A DNA stretch of 64,000 nt from Heterohyrax brucei (GCA_028571685.1 CM053156.1:90833049-90897048); one strand, 5' to 3'; positions 12,761 through 22,886 are shown, counted from the stretch's first letter. The notes: generated by a model not told the origin, from the sequence alone. Numbers and translations are program-made.

Positions 12761-13261
12761 CGCCAGCTCCGTGATGAATTCTTAGATACTGACCTTCATA
12801 TACTTCACTTCATTTCTGATGACTTGAAGTTTTCTTAGATTCATACTCATTCCGTGTTCTGATTGTTAATGGATGTTTGACGTTCTTTCTTCTCATTTTG
12901 AGTCATTCCAGATCCACAAGTGAAGGCCCCGGAAGTTCAGCTCCACCCACACCCTTAAGGTCAACTCTGCTTTGAGGAGACAGCACTTCCCCTGATGTCT
13001 TCTGAGTTCCTTGCAGTCTGAGGGCTTCGTCTTCTGGCACCATGCCAGACAGCATCCCACTGCTAGCCCCGAGGTCCTCACGGGCGTCCTGCTGGTACCC
13101 TCGAGGTTCTCACAGGTCAGCCTTTCAGAAGTAGATGTTCTTGTCTGCCTGAGTCTGAAAGTTCTGCTGAAAGTTGTAATGTTGTGTGAAAGGTGACTCT
13201 ACCGAGATTTGACATGCAAAGCTTCCGGTATCACAGCAACGCAGAAGCTACCACAGTGTGA

Positions 13262-13395
13262 CAAAATGGCAGAAACGCACATAAAACAAACAAAAAACCA
13301 AACTCACTGCCGTTGGGTCGATTCCTACTCATAGTAACCTATAAAGCAGAGTAGAACTGCCCCGTAGGGTTTCCGAGAAGCGGCTGGTGGCTTTG
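13262..13395 (-). mobile_element. AfroSINE fragment
   Basis: The plus strand reads through the SINE in reverse: an A-rich linker, then 'ctgccgttgggtcgattcct', the 'gcagagtagaactgccccgt' middle, and 'tttccgagaagcggctggtg'. The tRNA-like head is missing. It abuts the RTE leader on the left and an L1 tail on the right. Confidence 0.8.
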
Positions 13396-13397
13396 AG

Positions 13398-13690
13398 CCA
13401 TGACTTTGGAAACACAATACACAAAAGGAAAGTATTGTACAGTCCCACTTACGTGAAATACACAAAAGAGGCAAATGCAGTGTGTTTGTGGTTTGCAGGG
13501 GCAGGTGGGGACACGGGGAGGTACTGCTTAAGGGACACTGAGTCTGAGATGATGAAAACATCGGGAAATGAAATAATGGCCATCGCACGACATGGTGAAG
13601 ACAACGGATGTCACTGAATTGAACTCATAAAAATGGTGAGAGAAATACACGTTTTGTTGTGCATATTTCACCACACACACAAAAAGGCGG
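13398..13690 (+). mobile_element. Old L1 3' end (L1M-type tail)
   Basis: The sequence follows the common mammalian L1M 3' end: 'tacgtgaaatacacaaaaga' and 'gtttgcaggggcaggtgggg', then the 'gatgaaaaca' block, the 'cactgaattgaactcataaa' block, and a 'catatttcaccacacacaca' end followed by A-rich sequence. It lacks ORF2 and is diverged, so it is older than the afrotherian-tail L1s. Confidence 0.75.
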
Positions 13691-15112
13691 CAGAGTCCAC
13701 ACCTCCAAGACGGCAGGGGCTCCCTGGCCTCTGAGACTTCAAGGGTGGAGTTCTTGTTGCCAGAAACGAAGCTCCCCACAGCCTCTGCCCCCGACCCCGG
13801 CCTTTCTCCTTGGCGACTGCACCCCGTCACTCCTCTGCCCCGCCTCCCGCTGCGGTGGGGTGGGCGTGGCTCCGCCCGGAAGGGCCCGCCCCTAAACTCG
13901 GCTTTTGGGACACCTGCTGAGGACAGCAACCGTCAGTGTCGCCCACTCCTGTTGTGCTGTGAGAAGCTGGTGGCTGTCGCGCTGGAAGCCCAGTGACACC
14001 ACAGGGCTGGGATGACGTCCAGTGACACTACAGGGCTGTAACCTGATGGAAGGTGCTAGGTGCAGGGGCGTGTGGGGTGGAACCTCCGACCTCCCTGTCA
14101 CCTGCTCAGCCCTACCTGTGTGTCCCCAGGGCTTTCTGTCTTGCTAAAAGTACCCCATGAGTTCCTGCCACCTTCCCCTCCTGAGTGCTGGGTTTAGGCT
14201 AAATCAGCCCACCAAACAAACAAGAGCCCCGCTCTAGGCCTTCCTTCCAGGGGGCACTTGCAGGGCGACTCTTTCCATTGAATTTTCACCCCTGCACTGC
14301 TGGAAAGGGCACTGCCTGGCCTGTGACCCGCTGGAGGTGGCATAAAGCTGTCATGGCACCACTGTCCCTTTTTTAAAACTTAAAAGAGCCTCGTGCCTGG
14401 GAAATCAGCTCCCTTGGAGATCACAGTTGCACCTGAGGACACTGCAGATCCTAGGAAGTGTGCCAGGGCCAGGCCCACCTTTTGCAGAATCATGTTTCCC
14501 GAGTGACATTTTCTTCAGTGGTCTTAGGCAAATGCCTTGTCATAATATTTGCAGTTAGCTGCCTCTCATGATTCTCTGAGCTCCGAGGCAGCTCAAACAG
14601 AAGCCTCTGGAAAGAAGGCCAGCTTAGCCGAAAGGTCAGGGACCGGAAAACCAAACAGGGGTGTGGGCAGCATGGCACACCAGTTCCCTCGGCCTCCCCG
14701 GGGCTGCTGTGTCCCCACTATCACCTTCTTACGAGAAGGGGCTCCAGACAGAGATGACAAGACAGCGTGACCCAAGGCTAGGGGTCAGAGAGCACTCAGA
14801 GGCAGACCCACCAGCACTGCTGCTTCTTGTTTTAATTTTCTAAAAGCCTTGGTAAACATATACACAACACATATGTAACAGAACAGTTGCCGTCAGCCAG
14901 AAGCTGCGTGCCCTCCTGCTGAGAGTACCGCTTTCCCATCCTCCTCATCTCGTCCTACAACCACACAGTCAGGTCCATGTTCCCAAGATGTTTCTGCCCA
15001 TCCGGGGTCTTGTCTTCCCAAGTGTACTCCTAAAACCTTGCAACATGTTTTCTCCTTGTCAAAATGGGTAATTGAGATCTTAATATAACTAGAGCCATAA
15101 CGATACTTTAAA
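13691..15112. other. Intergenic DNA between repeats
   Basis: GC-rich at 13740-13900, with a cluster of CpGs and 'gggcgtggctccgcc'-like GC boxes around 13860-13890; otherwise ordinary. A short direct duplication of 'cagtgacac(c/t)acagggctg' lies at about 13990-14040. From 14840 to 15080 the sequence is AT-richer and may be a further old L1 relic, which I could not confirm. No gene is seen. Confidence 0.4.
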
Positions 15113-15666
15113 TGTATTCTTTGCTGTGCCAGCTACTCTGGCCTCGGCACTGGCCTCTTTCCAAAGGGGTATGGAGCCCCCTCAGCACCTGTGACCTTGG
15201 TCTCTCTCGTCTTCTTTGCTCTATTGAGAAACGGCCTTCAGCCTGGGAGACAGCAGCTAGGAAAGCGCCTGGCATTCTTTTTGTCCACAGTTTTCTTTCT
15301 TGCCCCTCATCTCAGTGGGGTGGGCTTGGCAGGCTGGACCCACCTGACAAATCCACCAGCTTTGTCTTCACTTGTTACAACCATGTAGATTGGAGTCCAG
15401 GTGTCTGACATACATACCTGTATAGTTATCTTGTGATGTATACAGTAACTTATGGGCTACATACCTAAAAACATGAAGTATTCTTTGCCAAAAGGATACA
15501 CAAACTCTGATGTAAAAACTGTCTGCGAGACTCCATGCAGAACAGGCTGTGTTGCTGCCAGCCTCCGGTGGCGTCACGCCTTCTAGTAACCCTTCTTCCT
15601 CTTTCTGGCTTGGGGTGTGTTTCATTGGCTCAGCCGCGCCAGGGAGTGGCCCCAAACTGGGTAGCA
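15113..15666 (+). repeat. 5' LTR of the endogenous retrovirus
   Basis: It starts about 'tgtattctttgctgtgccag' and ends about 'actgggtagca'. Matching landmarks in both LTRs, in the same order, include 'cttcagcctgggagacagc', 'ccaggtgtctgacat', 'gggcta.at.c.taaaaac.tgaagtatt' and 'ttcat.ggct..gc'. It has an extra short segment near 15140 relative to the 3' copy and lacks the 'ttaatgaagagtttctcgtg' stretch present there. Exact ends are estimated from where similarity begins. Confidence 0.78.
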
Positions 15667-15671
15667 AAGGT

Positions 15672-15689
15672 TGGCACCCAACATAGGGC
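15672..15689 (+). promoter_or_regulatory. Candidate retroviral primer-binding site (tRNA-Lys1,2-like)
   Basis: The 18 bases 'tggcacccaacatagggc' lie six bases after the estimated LTR end, where a primer-binding site is expected. They match the complement of the 3' end of tRNA-Lys1,2 at 15 of 18 positions. All three differences are G-to-A, and two of them are at former CpG sites, as expected for decay. Confidence 0.55.
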
Positions 15690-16919
15690 TGGTGCGCTCC
15701 ACTGATTCATGCCCTTGTTCTGTCTCCCTGAAGACTGAGCCCTTGGGACGGACCGGGAAATACAGAAGGTGCACCCCTCCTCGAGTTGTGGAGGTCTGTC
15801 AACCTGTGCTGGTGACAGGGGGGACTGCATGGCAGCAAGCTGCACAGAGAGGGAGAACCTTTCTGGTGCCCACGGTGGGTACCTGGACATCGGGTGACGA
15901 GTCCTTGGTAAGGGCCATTAGAGGGTACCTCTTCTCGTAGGCTCCCTCTAAGGAGCGGCGATTAGATCTGGTGAGGCTGGCGAGAGACCAGTGATGTTCC
16001 CGGGCTGCATTTGGGAGCCCAGAAGGTAAAGTTCTGGCCAAGAGTCCACGGGGAACTGGATTTATTTAGGAAGGGGTCCCCTGAATAAGAGACGTCTTTA
16101 AATTTTGTGCTATCAAGTGTGACCCGTAACTGGCTCTAGAAATGCTGGTGCCATTGTGAAGGTTGTCTGTCCCGTGCTCCGCCTGACAAGCGAGCTCTGA
16201 GTTAGGTCTGTGAATGTTGCCGGGGGGGGGAAGGCACCAGGGCCATCCGGGAGGCTGAGCCTGCCAAGGTCACCTCTGTCACCCGGCTGGCTGTCTAGGA
16301 GGTTGGGGCTGCCGAGACTGTCTCCATCACCTCGGGTGCTGGTCTGGTCTCTGTGTGTCTGTGTGTCTGTGTGTGTGGTGCCAACCGGGAAGAAGCTGGG
16401 AGGTTAAACTGCTGCGGGTATGTGACATGACATACGACTTTACGGCCTGGGAAAAGGATAAAGCCTCAATTTCGCCCTCCTTGTGCAGGCAAGTGGTGAC
16501 AACAGGGTGAGCAATGAAGAACTGAGGGGTGTTCTTCTCATCCCCCCACCTCAAAAACAGAAAAATGCCTGGCACCCATTCGTGACCCCAACCTGGTAAT
16601 ATCAGCAGATGAGGACAGGAAGGCAGACAAAAAAGGATAGAGGAGGGGGGACAGACGCGGCCCCCCCGCCCCTCGCCACGAGTGGAGTACAGCCCAGGCT
16701 GGCTCCCCGGGAGGGCTTTCCCCACTCCAGGAGGTGCCCGTCCCTGCTGCAGAAGGGCGACCTCAGATGACACAGTACTGTCACGTGCTCCTGGCATCTG
16801 ATCTGTAAATTGAAAGAGAGCCCTCCCTGAGCACCAGGCACACCTGCCCCCTGTGACTGAGCATTTTTCCCACATTTGGGCTACCCACCCTCCTACATGG
16901 ATGATTGTCAGACCTGACC

Positions 16920-17560
16920 AGGTGTGCTCCTCACAGTTGAAGAAGAGCAGAGGGTCTTAGTGAAAGCCAAAGAGGAAGCAGGTGAAAAATATAATGAAAG
17001 AAGCGTAGCTGAAATACGGGCAGATGAAGCAGGACTGGCTGAGAAGTCAGGATGGGACCCTGAATGCTGACAGTGTAGAGAGAAAGCAGAGAAAGAAAGA
17101 AGGAGAAGATGAGAAAAGGTGAAGAGGAAGGAGAGAGAGAAGGCGGAAGGCTAGATAGCTTAGAGGGAAACGGAGGAGGCAGAGAAGAAAGAAAAAAGGA
17201 TAGAACAGCAAGAGAAGGGGAAGGAAATGAAGAGAGAGGAAGGAAGGAAAGAGGGAGAGAAGGAGGGAAGGAAGCACGTTACCGGGATCTGGAGAAAACA
17301 GACAATCTCCCAGCCGCTGTTCTGGGGTCATCCAGAGGATGCCGAGGAGACAGAGGGAAGGGTGGCCCTGGTAAAGGGGAACAAACGTGCATTTTGCAAG
17401 GAGGAGGAATACTGGAAAAAGAGTGTCCCCAAAGGGAAGCTGGAAAAGAGACAGACAAGACTGAAAGCGGGGAGAAGCTTTTCCAAGGAATTCTGAAAGA
17501 GCAGGAGGAACACTCTGAAGGATGGACAGTGGGGGTCAGTTTTTAACTTCCCTCCTACCG
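16920..17560 (+). pseudogene. Retroviral gag remnant (capsid end, charged region, nucleocapsid)
   Basis: From about 16935 a frame matches the C-terminal capsid part of gammaretroviral Gag (a Glu/Lys-rich 'VEEEQRVLVKAKEEAG' start). A long Arg/Glu/Lys-rich segment follows, encoded by the purine tract at 17080-17280, and then a nucleocapsid-like 'RAFCKEEEYW' motif near 17385-17420. Only one Cys of the CCHC knuckle survives in frame. Capsid and nucleocapsid normally build the virus core and bind genomic RNA. At least one frameshift separates the charged region from the knuckle. The matrix portion was not recognised in the preceding kilobase. Confidence 0.65.
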
Positions 17561-18108
17561 ACCCCCGGTGACAGTGACAATAGGAAGACAACAGGTAGAG
17601 TTTGCGGATGGTACTGGGGCAGCCTTCCCAGTACCCCCAGAAGCTACAGGGACTGTCCTCATTGGCTGTACTCAGGTTCCAGGGGTGACTGGAACAGAGG
17701 TGACTAGACTTTTCTTGCAGGCAGGGAACAGTGTGGTGGAAGAAACTAAGCTGTCTCAGCAGCTTCTCCACAAGCAGAAAGCCCAGTCCTTCTTTGGGGC
17801 AGAATTTCCTAAGGAAAGTCCCCCCTGGAATCTCCCTGCATGGAAAGCCTTGTCTCCGACAGCACAGCCAGCAGACACCTGGGAAGTGCCAGCAGCCCTC
17901 TTGGCCCTCACACGGCGGGTGCTGTCCTCAGCACCCGTCTCAGCCCTGTTCAAAGAGCTGTTAGTGCCATAGCTCTGCGGGTTGGGGCCAGTGACTCCCC
18001 AGGGTGAGCTCAGACTGTCTTCCGTGTGAAGAAGACACCAACAGGTGAGACCGGTTTGTCCACGATTTGCAGGCTGTTAACAAAGTTGTGAAGACTCTAA
18101 CCCTCCTG
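17556..18108 (+). pseudogene. Retroviral protease and reverse-transcriptase start, broken
   Basis: At 17568-17630 the frame reads 'VTIGRQQVEFADGTGA', equivalent to the retropepsin entry where the catalytic Asp-Thr-Gly should lie; here the triad reads D-G-T-G, disrupted. After unaligned sequence, 18055-18105 encodes 'VHDLQAVNKVV', the characteristic first block of gammaretroviral reverse transcriptase. Similarity stops at about 18108, where an L1 3' UTR fragment begins. The remainder of pol and env is deleted. Confidence 0.6.
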
Positions 18109-18109
18109 G

Positions 18110-18274
18110 CTTCTTGTACTCATTTTACTGTTTTGGTATACTTCAGATGGCAGCTTGCTAGCTTCTAAGACCCCAGACGCCACTCACCAATGTGGAGTGC
18201 AGAAAACTGTTAACTAAAGACTAGCTATTTGAACTGACCTTGATGTCCCCTGAAAACATGGTTCCCCAGAACCC
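18110..18274 (-). mobile_element. Fragment of afrotherian-type L1 3' UTR
   Basis: The plus strand contains 'gcttctaagaccccagacgc', 'cactcaccaatgtggagtgc' and 'gatgtcccctgaaaacatgg'. Read in reverse, these match the L1 3' UTR seen at 5400-5560 and 36590-36700. It has no A-tail and no ORF2, so it looks like a leftover of a larger rearrangement rather than a complete insertion. Confidence 0.65.
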
Positions 18275-18836
18275 TGTGTTTTTTACTGTACCAGCCACAC
18301 TGGCCTCTTTCCCAAGAGATGCAGAGCCCCTCAGCTACCATGTGGTTTGTCCCCTCCTCTTCTTTGCTCTCTTGAGAAATGACCTTCAGCCTGGGAGACA
18401 GCGGCTGGGAAGGTGCCTGACATTCTTTGTGTCCACAACTTTCTTTCTGGCTCCTTATCTCAGAGCGGACCTGGCAGGCTGGATCCACAAGCTGAGGAAC
18501 TTTTGTAAGCTTTCCCTCGCCTGTCACAAGCATGCAGGTTAGAATCCAGGTGTCTGACATGCACATCTGTAATTTAATGAAGAGTTTCTCGTGGTTATTT
18601 TGTGACGTAGACAGTTATCTGTGGGCTATATGCTTAAAAACGTGAAGTATTCCTTGCCAAAACGATGTACAAACTCTGATGCACAGACTGTCTTTTGAGG
18701 CTCCGTGGAGAAACAGCCTGCACTGCCGTCAACCTCTGCTGGGCTCAGACCTCTGGATAAACCTTCTCCCTCCTTCTGGCTTGGAGCGCGTTTCATCGGC
18801 TTGGCTGCTCCAGGGCACGAACCCAAATAGGGTAAA
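18275..18836 (+). repeat. 3' LTR of the endogenous retrovirus
   Basis: It starts about 'tgtgttttttactgtaccag' and ends about 'acccaaatagggta'. It is collinear with the 5' LTR over its whole length apart from two short indels. A 'ggataaacc' sequence near 18754-18762 sits where a polyadenylation-signal-like element would be expected. No polypurine tract is found upstream, because the L1 fragment directly precedes it. Confidence 0.78.
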
Positions 18837-19029
18837 GTGAGGACAAATCCTGTGGGGTGGCAGGGTTTCGACGTCTTTGGAGGGGGGCTCCTATGAGCAG
18901 GCACACCCTTCATGTGCCCCCTAAGGTCAGCACAGCTCTCCTACAACCCCCATTCCACAGACACTCAGCAAGTGCCTCCCCACGCCTGCCTTGCCCACAG
19001 GGATGCTCATTCAATCCTATCCCCATCTG

Positions 19030-19182
19030 ACGGACAGTGATGAAGAGCTATGCTGCTCACCAACAAGTCGGTAGTTCACATCCACCGAGTGCCCCTTGGA
19101 AACCCCGTGCGGCAGTTCTGCTCTGTCCTGTCGGGTCGCTGTGAGTCGGAATCAACTCAATGACAGCAGGTTGTGTTGTAAA
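19030..19182 (+). mobile_element. AfroSINE
   Basis: Plus-strand SINE with a degraded tRNA-like head ('gctgctcaccaacaagtcgg' and 'tagttcacatcca'), the middle 'ccccgtgcggcagttctgct', and the tail 'gtcgctgtgagtcggaatca' followed by 'actcaatgacagcaggttg'. It is one of the better preserved copies in the window. Confidence 0.85.
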
Positions 19183-20100
19183 TGGAAACACTTGCCCCAG
19201 TTATCAAGCAGCCGAGCCAGACCCAAACCACAGCTACTGGACCGGCACTGCCTTGCCGGCACGCAGCAGAAAGGCCGGTTCTGTTTTCTTGGAAGGCCAA
19301 GTTTCTTACTGGTTTTGTGTGGAGACCCCTGTGATCCAGTGTGGGCACAGCTGAGCAAGCCTGTAGCAGGCTGAGGACAGAGGACTAAACTCATTAGACT
19401 CAGTTTGCCCCTGCTGGGTGGCTCAGGGCTGGAGGGGTTCTTCCTGGGCCCCAGCATGCCCCTCAGAACCCCATGACCACCCCCTAGACTCCTCCAGTTC
19501 CCCAGGCACCACAGGCACAGCCAGCTAGCTACTTATGGGGGCTGAGACCACAGAGGGGTCCTCCTCACCCAGGACAGCCCCTTTGGTCCAAGGTGGGGGT
19601 CAGAAGGATGGAGCACGGGGAGCAGGGGGCCCAGAGGGAACCACAGAAGACCTCTATCCCCATGGCCTGAGCAGCCAGACAGGGCAGCCACCAACAGTGC
19701 TGAGGGGGTTCTGGGGCAGGACAAGCCCCTGCTTTCAGGAGACTCAGACTGGATCTGGGGGCCCTAGAGAACGCTGGGGGGGTTGGCGGTGACTGTGAAG
19801 GCCCTCGATGTGCCCCATTGCACACACCCCACCCCAGACCCTGCCCCACCAGGGACTGTCTGGGTGACTCCTGATCAATCCAGAAGGTGACAACGCTAAG
19901 CCAGTACCCGAGGGGACACTTCCCTCTCTCCCTCCCTCCTCATCAACCCCTAGCCCTCTTCCCTGGGGAGGCAGCCTGAGACACAGGAGGAGACCAGAGA
20001 AGCCACAGGGTGCTGACGGGGTGGCTGCAGAGGTACAATACCCGCCCTCTCTCCAAGAACCCACGGTGTCCGCCGAGGGTGCCTGTTTTCCTGGGACACT
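19183..20100. other. Proximal upstream DNA of NTSR1, no feature recognised
   Basis: GC-rich unique-looking sequence between the SINE and the CpG-rich block. Overlapping open frames on both strands carry no recognisable motif. It may contain upstream regulatory DNA of NTSR1, but no specific site can be supported by eye. Confidence 0.4.
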
Positions 20101-20232
20101 GAATCCCTTTCAGACTGCCCCTGGAGGAGCGCGGGGGCGACAGTTCGGGGGCCGTCTCCCCTCTCTGCTGGGCGCGTGGCTGCCACCAGCTCAGTGCTTG
20201 GTGATGGAGCCCCGAAGGGCGCGGGCACGGGC

Positions 20233-20288
20233 GGGGGTGCGCGGAGGGGTGTGCGCGGGAGGGGGTGCGCGGAGGGGTGTGCGCGCAG
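20233..20288. repeat. 28-bp direct duplication in the NTSR1 promoter region
   Basis: The block beginning 'gggggtgcgcggaggggtgt' occurs at 20233 and again at 20261, a 28-bp period, two copies. Each carries a G-rich core and 'tgtgcgcg'. It lies about 390-440 bp upstream of the start codon. Confidence 0.8.
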
Positions 20289-20673
20289 AGCGTGAGGGAG
20301 GAGCGGGAGCCGGAGAGCCAGCCACCGGCGAGCGAGCGCAGGAGCCGTGCACCGAGCCCAGGGCTTGCGCTCCGCTCGGCGCCAGGGACTCCACAGGCGG
20401 CGGAGCCTGCCGGGGCACCTCCGCTCGGTACCGCGTGGCTGTCCAGAGCCTGAGGGTCTGCGGCGCCCACGCAGGAGGGAGCCCGGGGTGAGCGCAAGCC
20501 CCGAGGAACCCCAAAGTCTGAAGACTGAGGATAGACAGCGCGCCCACAGCCCTCCTGGGGTGGCCTGGGCTGGGTCGTGGGGCGTCCCAGCGGGACGGCG
20601 TCCTGAGCGTGGCCTCCACTCCCTCTCTCCGCCCCCTCCTTGAGACGCGCCCACCCTCGACCGGCGCGCCGCC

Positions 20674-21384
20674 ATGCGCCTCAACAGCTCGGCGCCAGGA
20701 CTCCTGGGCGCCCCGGGGGCCGACTCCGTCCCCCCGCCGTCGGGGCTGGAGGCAGCGGTCCTGGCCTCAGCCGCCAGCAACAGCTCGGGCAATGCGACGG
20801 AGCACGTTCTCGTGGCGCCCAGCAGCGACCTGGACGTGAACACGGACATCTACTCCAAGGTGCTGGTGACGGCCCTGTACCTGGCTCTCTTCGTAGTGGG
20901 CACAGTGGGCAACTCGGTGACGGCATTCACGCTGGCACGCAAGAAGTCGCTGCAGAACCTGCAGAGCACCGTCCACTACCACCTGGGCAGCCTGGCGCTG
21001 TCCGACCTGCTCACCCTGCTGCTGGCCATGCCGGTGGAGCTGTACAACTTCATCTGGGTGCACCACCCCTGGGCCTTCGGCGACGCCGTCTGCCGAGGCT
21101 ACTACTTCCTGCGGGACGCCTGCACCTACGCCACGGCCCTCAATGTGGCCAGCCTGAGCGTGGAGCGCTACCTGGCCATCTGCCACCCCTTCAAGGCCAA
21201 GACGCTCATGTCCCGCAGCCGCACCAAGAAGCTCATCAGCGCGGTCTGGCTGGCCTCGGGGCTGCTGGCCGTGCCCATGCTCCTCGTCATGGGCCAACAG
21301 AACCGCAGCGCCGACGGCCAGCACCCCGGGGGCCTGGTGTGCACGCCGGTGGTGGACACTGCCACCATCAAGGTCGTCATCCAG
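20674..21384 (+). CDS. NTSR1: Neurotensin receptor 1, exon 1 coding part (residues 1-237)
   Basis: NTSR1 is a class A G-protein-coupled receptor of the plasma membrane that binds neurotensin and couples mainly to Gq. The ATG at 20674 has a good initiation context (gccgccATG) and is the first in frame. The 237 codons end at 'atccag|gtgagc', a consensus donor in phase 0. The extracellular N-tail carries three N-glycosylation sequons (N4, N36, N40). Residues 61-88 form TM1 with N80, and TM2 holds D111. C140 before TM3 and C223 in extracellular loop 2 form the expected disulfide. The DRY-box equivalent is E164-R165-Y166, and TM4 lies at about 186-206. The frame continues in exon 2 at the start of TM5. 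No breaks are seen. NTSR2 is excluded by the long glycosylated N-terminus and the close match in loop 2. Confidence 0.98.
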
Positions 21385-21847
21385 GTGAGCGTCCGGGCGG
21401 GGACGTGATGGGGCGGAGGGCGCTGGGGGAAGCAGGCGGGGGCTGCCCTGGGCAGCTGAGTCCTTTCCATCCCCTCATCTGCACAGTCATTTCAGGCCTG
21501 GGTGCCGGGGCACATGGGGAGCTGAGGGCGTGTCCTAAGGAATTTCGCGCCTGGGCTGTAGGGAGGGGAAGCTAGGGGCGTGTGTGCGAGCAGGGACCTC
21601 CGGGTCTTGCCTCCCCCATTCTCTCCCCTTTCACTCCATAGGTACTGTCCCCACCACTGTTCTCCTCCTGTGGCTGGAGCCTCCGGTCAGGGCACTTCCT
21701 GGGGTGGGGGTTAGGGGGTTAGGTGTCTCCAGAGTCCCTAAGAGCAGGTGACCCTTATATCAGCTTCTCACAGGCTTTGTGCCCCCGAGGGTTACACCCC
21801 CTACGTCTCGGCTGAGCTGCCTGCTGGCCACCCACCCGGGCCGTCCT

Positions 21848-21915
21848 GAGAGCCTGAGCTCTGGCTTGGTCACTCCCTGAACCTCACTTTTCCCACTTGC
21901 GATGTGATGTAGTCA
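21848..21915 (+). mobile_element. MIR SINE core fragment
   Basis: The stretch 'gagctctggcttggtcactc' followed by 'cctgaacctcacttttccca' follows the conserved MIR core (ordered 'cttgg.ca', 'acct', 'ctcagtttcc' signals). Short and diverged. Confidence 0.45.
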
Positions 21916-22829
21916 CACCAGCCTCAGAAGGGAGGCAGTCAGAGGGATAGTGTGTCGGAGGTGGGAAACAGCTCCCCACCCCCAGTGTGGAGAAGGGGCC
22001 AAGGGGCCCATGGCTGGTGGTGACAGTGATATGTCTGCTGGGAAGAGCAGAAGTGACCGGGAGTGGAAAGGGAGGAGAAGCCTCTGAGGGTCCGACCCCT
22101 CCCTAGGCCCTGGAGACGGGCATCGTGTGAGGGGGCTGCTTACCAGGCAGAGCCACACCCCCACGGAGCTGGGAAGAGGGCTTCTGTTGGGACAGTCAAG
22201 GCAGAAGTGACACTGTGAGGCATCTTGGCCTGGGACGCGAGTGGCTGTGGGCGGCCTTGGAGAGGCTGGGCTGCCCTCCTGGGCTGGCTGAGGAAGCTTG
22301 ATGGGGGTGGGGTCCGGAAGGGTCTGTAGCCACTGAGGGGAGGAGGGCTGGGACCCGCCGCTCTGGCCCCTAGTGCCAAGAACTGCTGCTTCGTGGGCAC
22401 CCGGGAGTGCAGACTGACGAACGTGCTGGGGACCTCAGCACCAGCGCAGCAGCTGGCGCCCACAAGCTGACACCTGGGCTGCAGTTGACACACAGGACCC
22501 CACGGCGGGGCCTTGGGGCGGCTCAAACTCCTGATGCGCCCCAGTCACACTTAGAGCAATGGCTACAAGGGTCCCTTGGCAGGGGGAGCACCCTCGGGAG
22601 AAATGAGTGCATCTCTCAAGAGGTCCTACCCTGCTCAGGGTGGGCTCGTCACCCAAGAACTGTCTGCCTTCCCTGTTCCTGACTTGACACAGCCCTGGTC
22701 TCAGCGCCCGACCCCATCGCATGGCGGGCACTTGTAGGGGGCAGCAGCCACTCCTGACCCCGCCCACACCAGAAGGCCTGTTCCTGCAGCTCTGTAGGCG
22801 AGGCTGGCCTTTTCTCATCCCAGCTGGGG

Positions 22830-22886
22830 GTGTGCTTTGTTCCGGCCCCTCATCCCAGCTGGGGGTGTGGCTTGGTCAGCCCTCAT
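22830..22886. repeat. Short tandem duplication (about 36 bp)
   Basis: 'ctcatcccagctgggggtgt' occurs twice in close succession (about 22815 and 22848), each followed by 'gctttg' or 'ggcttgg'. Two copies only. Confidence 0.55.

Larger units (their letters stand above)
9781..13260 (-). mobile_element. BovB/RTE-clade LINE, near full length, decayed, with nested LTR
   Basis: On the minus strand the element runs from about 13260 (5') to 9781 (3'). The order is a 5' leader, an apurinic-type endonuclease (about 12760-12305), reverse transcriptase (about 11857-10400), and a C-terminal tail followed by a 3' end whose last bases match the SINE tail. An LTR-like insert at 11858-12300 splits it between the endonuclease and the reverse transcriptase. 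The 3' end resembles five other fragments in this window (32195-32945 and 54590-54975 plus; 45258-45665, 48715-49085 and 50690-50950 minus). RTE elements of this kind are known from Afrotheria and ruminants. The 5' boundary is approximate because the leader was recognised only from memory of elephant repeats. Confidence 0.8.
15113..18836 (+). mobile_element. Class I (gammaretrovirus-like) endogenous retrovirus, internally deleted
   Basis: Two related LTRs (about 15113-15666 and 18275-18836) flank a 2.6-kb interior. In order the interior holds a primer-binding-site-like sequence, a long leader, gag remnants with a degraded zinc knuckle, a protease-like stretch, and the first residues of reverse transcriptase. 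The rest of pol and all of env are missing. A piece of L1 3' UTR takes their place just before the 3' LTR. The LTRs differ at many positions by eye, so the insertion is old. Frameshifts and stops run through all reading frames; nothing here is expected to be functional. Confidence 0.8.
20105..21450. promoter_or_regulatory. NTSR1: CpG island covering the NTSR1 promoter, 5' UTR and exon 1
   Basis: CpG dinucleotides are dense from about 20105 to 21450 and fall off sharply on both sides. Upstream of the ATG there are GC-rich elements such as 'gcgggcacgggcgggggtgc' at 20221 and no obvious TATA box, typical of a CpG-island promoter. Transcription start is probably somewhere in 20200-20600; the exact position is not visible. 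Methylation of such an island is a plausible control of receptor expression. Confidence 0.75.

Noticed and set aside
17080..17280. Simple GA microsatellite
   Set aside because: It falls exactly between capsid-like and nucleocapsid-like gag traces and encodes the charged Arg/Glu-rich linker expected there, so it is better explained as part of gag, perhaps expanded.
19950..20849. Antisense 299-codon frame across the NTSR1 promoter and exon 1
   Set aside because: High GC content lowers stop frequency. The frame runs antisense to a real coding exon and has no recognisable protein features.
20640..21575. 311-codon frame overlapping exon 1 in another frame
   Set aside because: It is an out-of-frame shadow of the NTSR1 coding sequence and runs through the splice donor into the intron.
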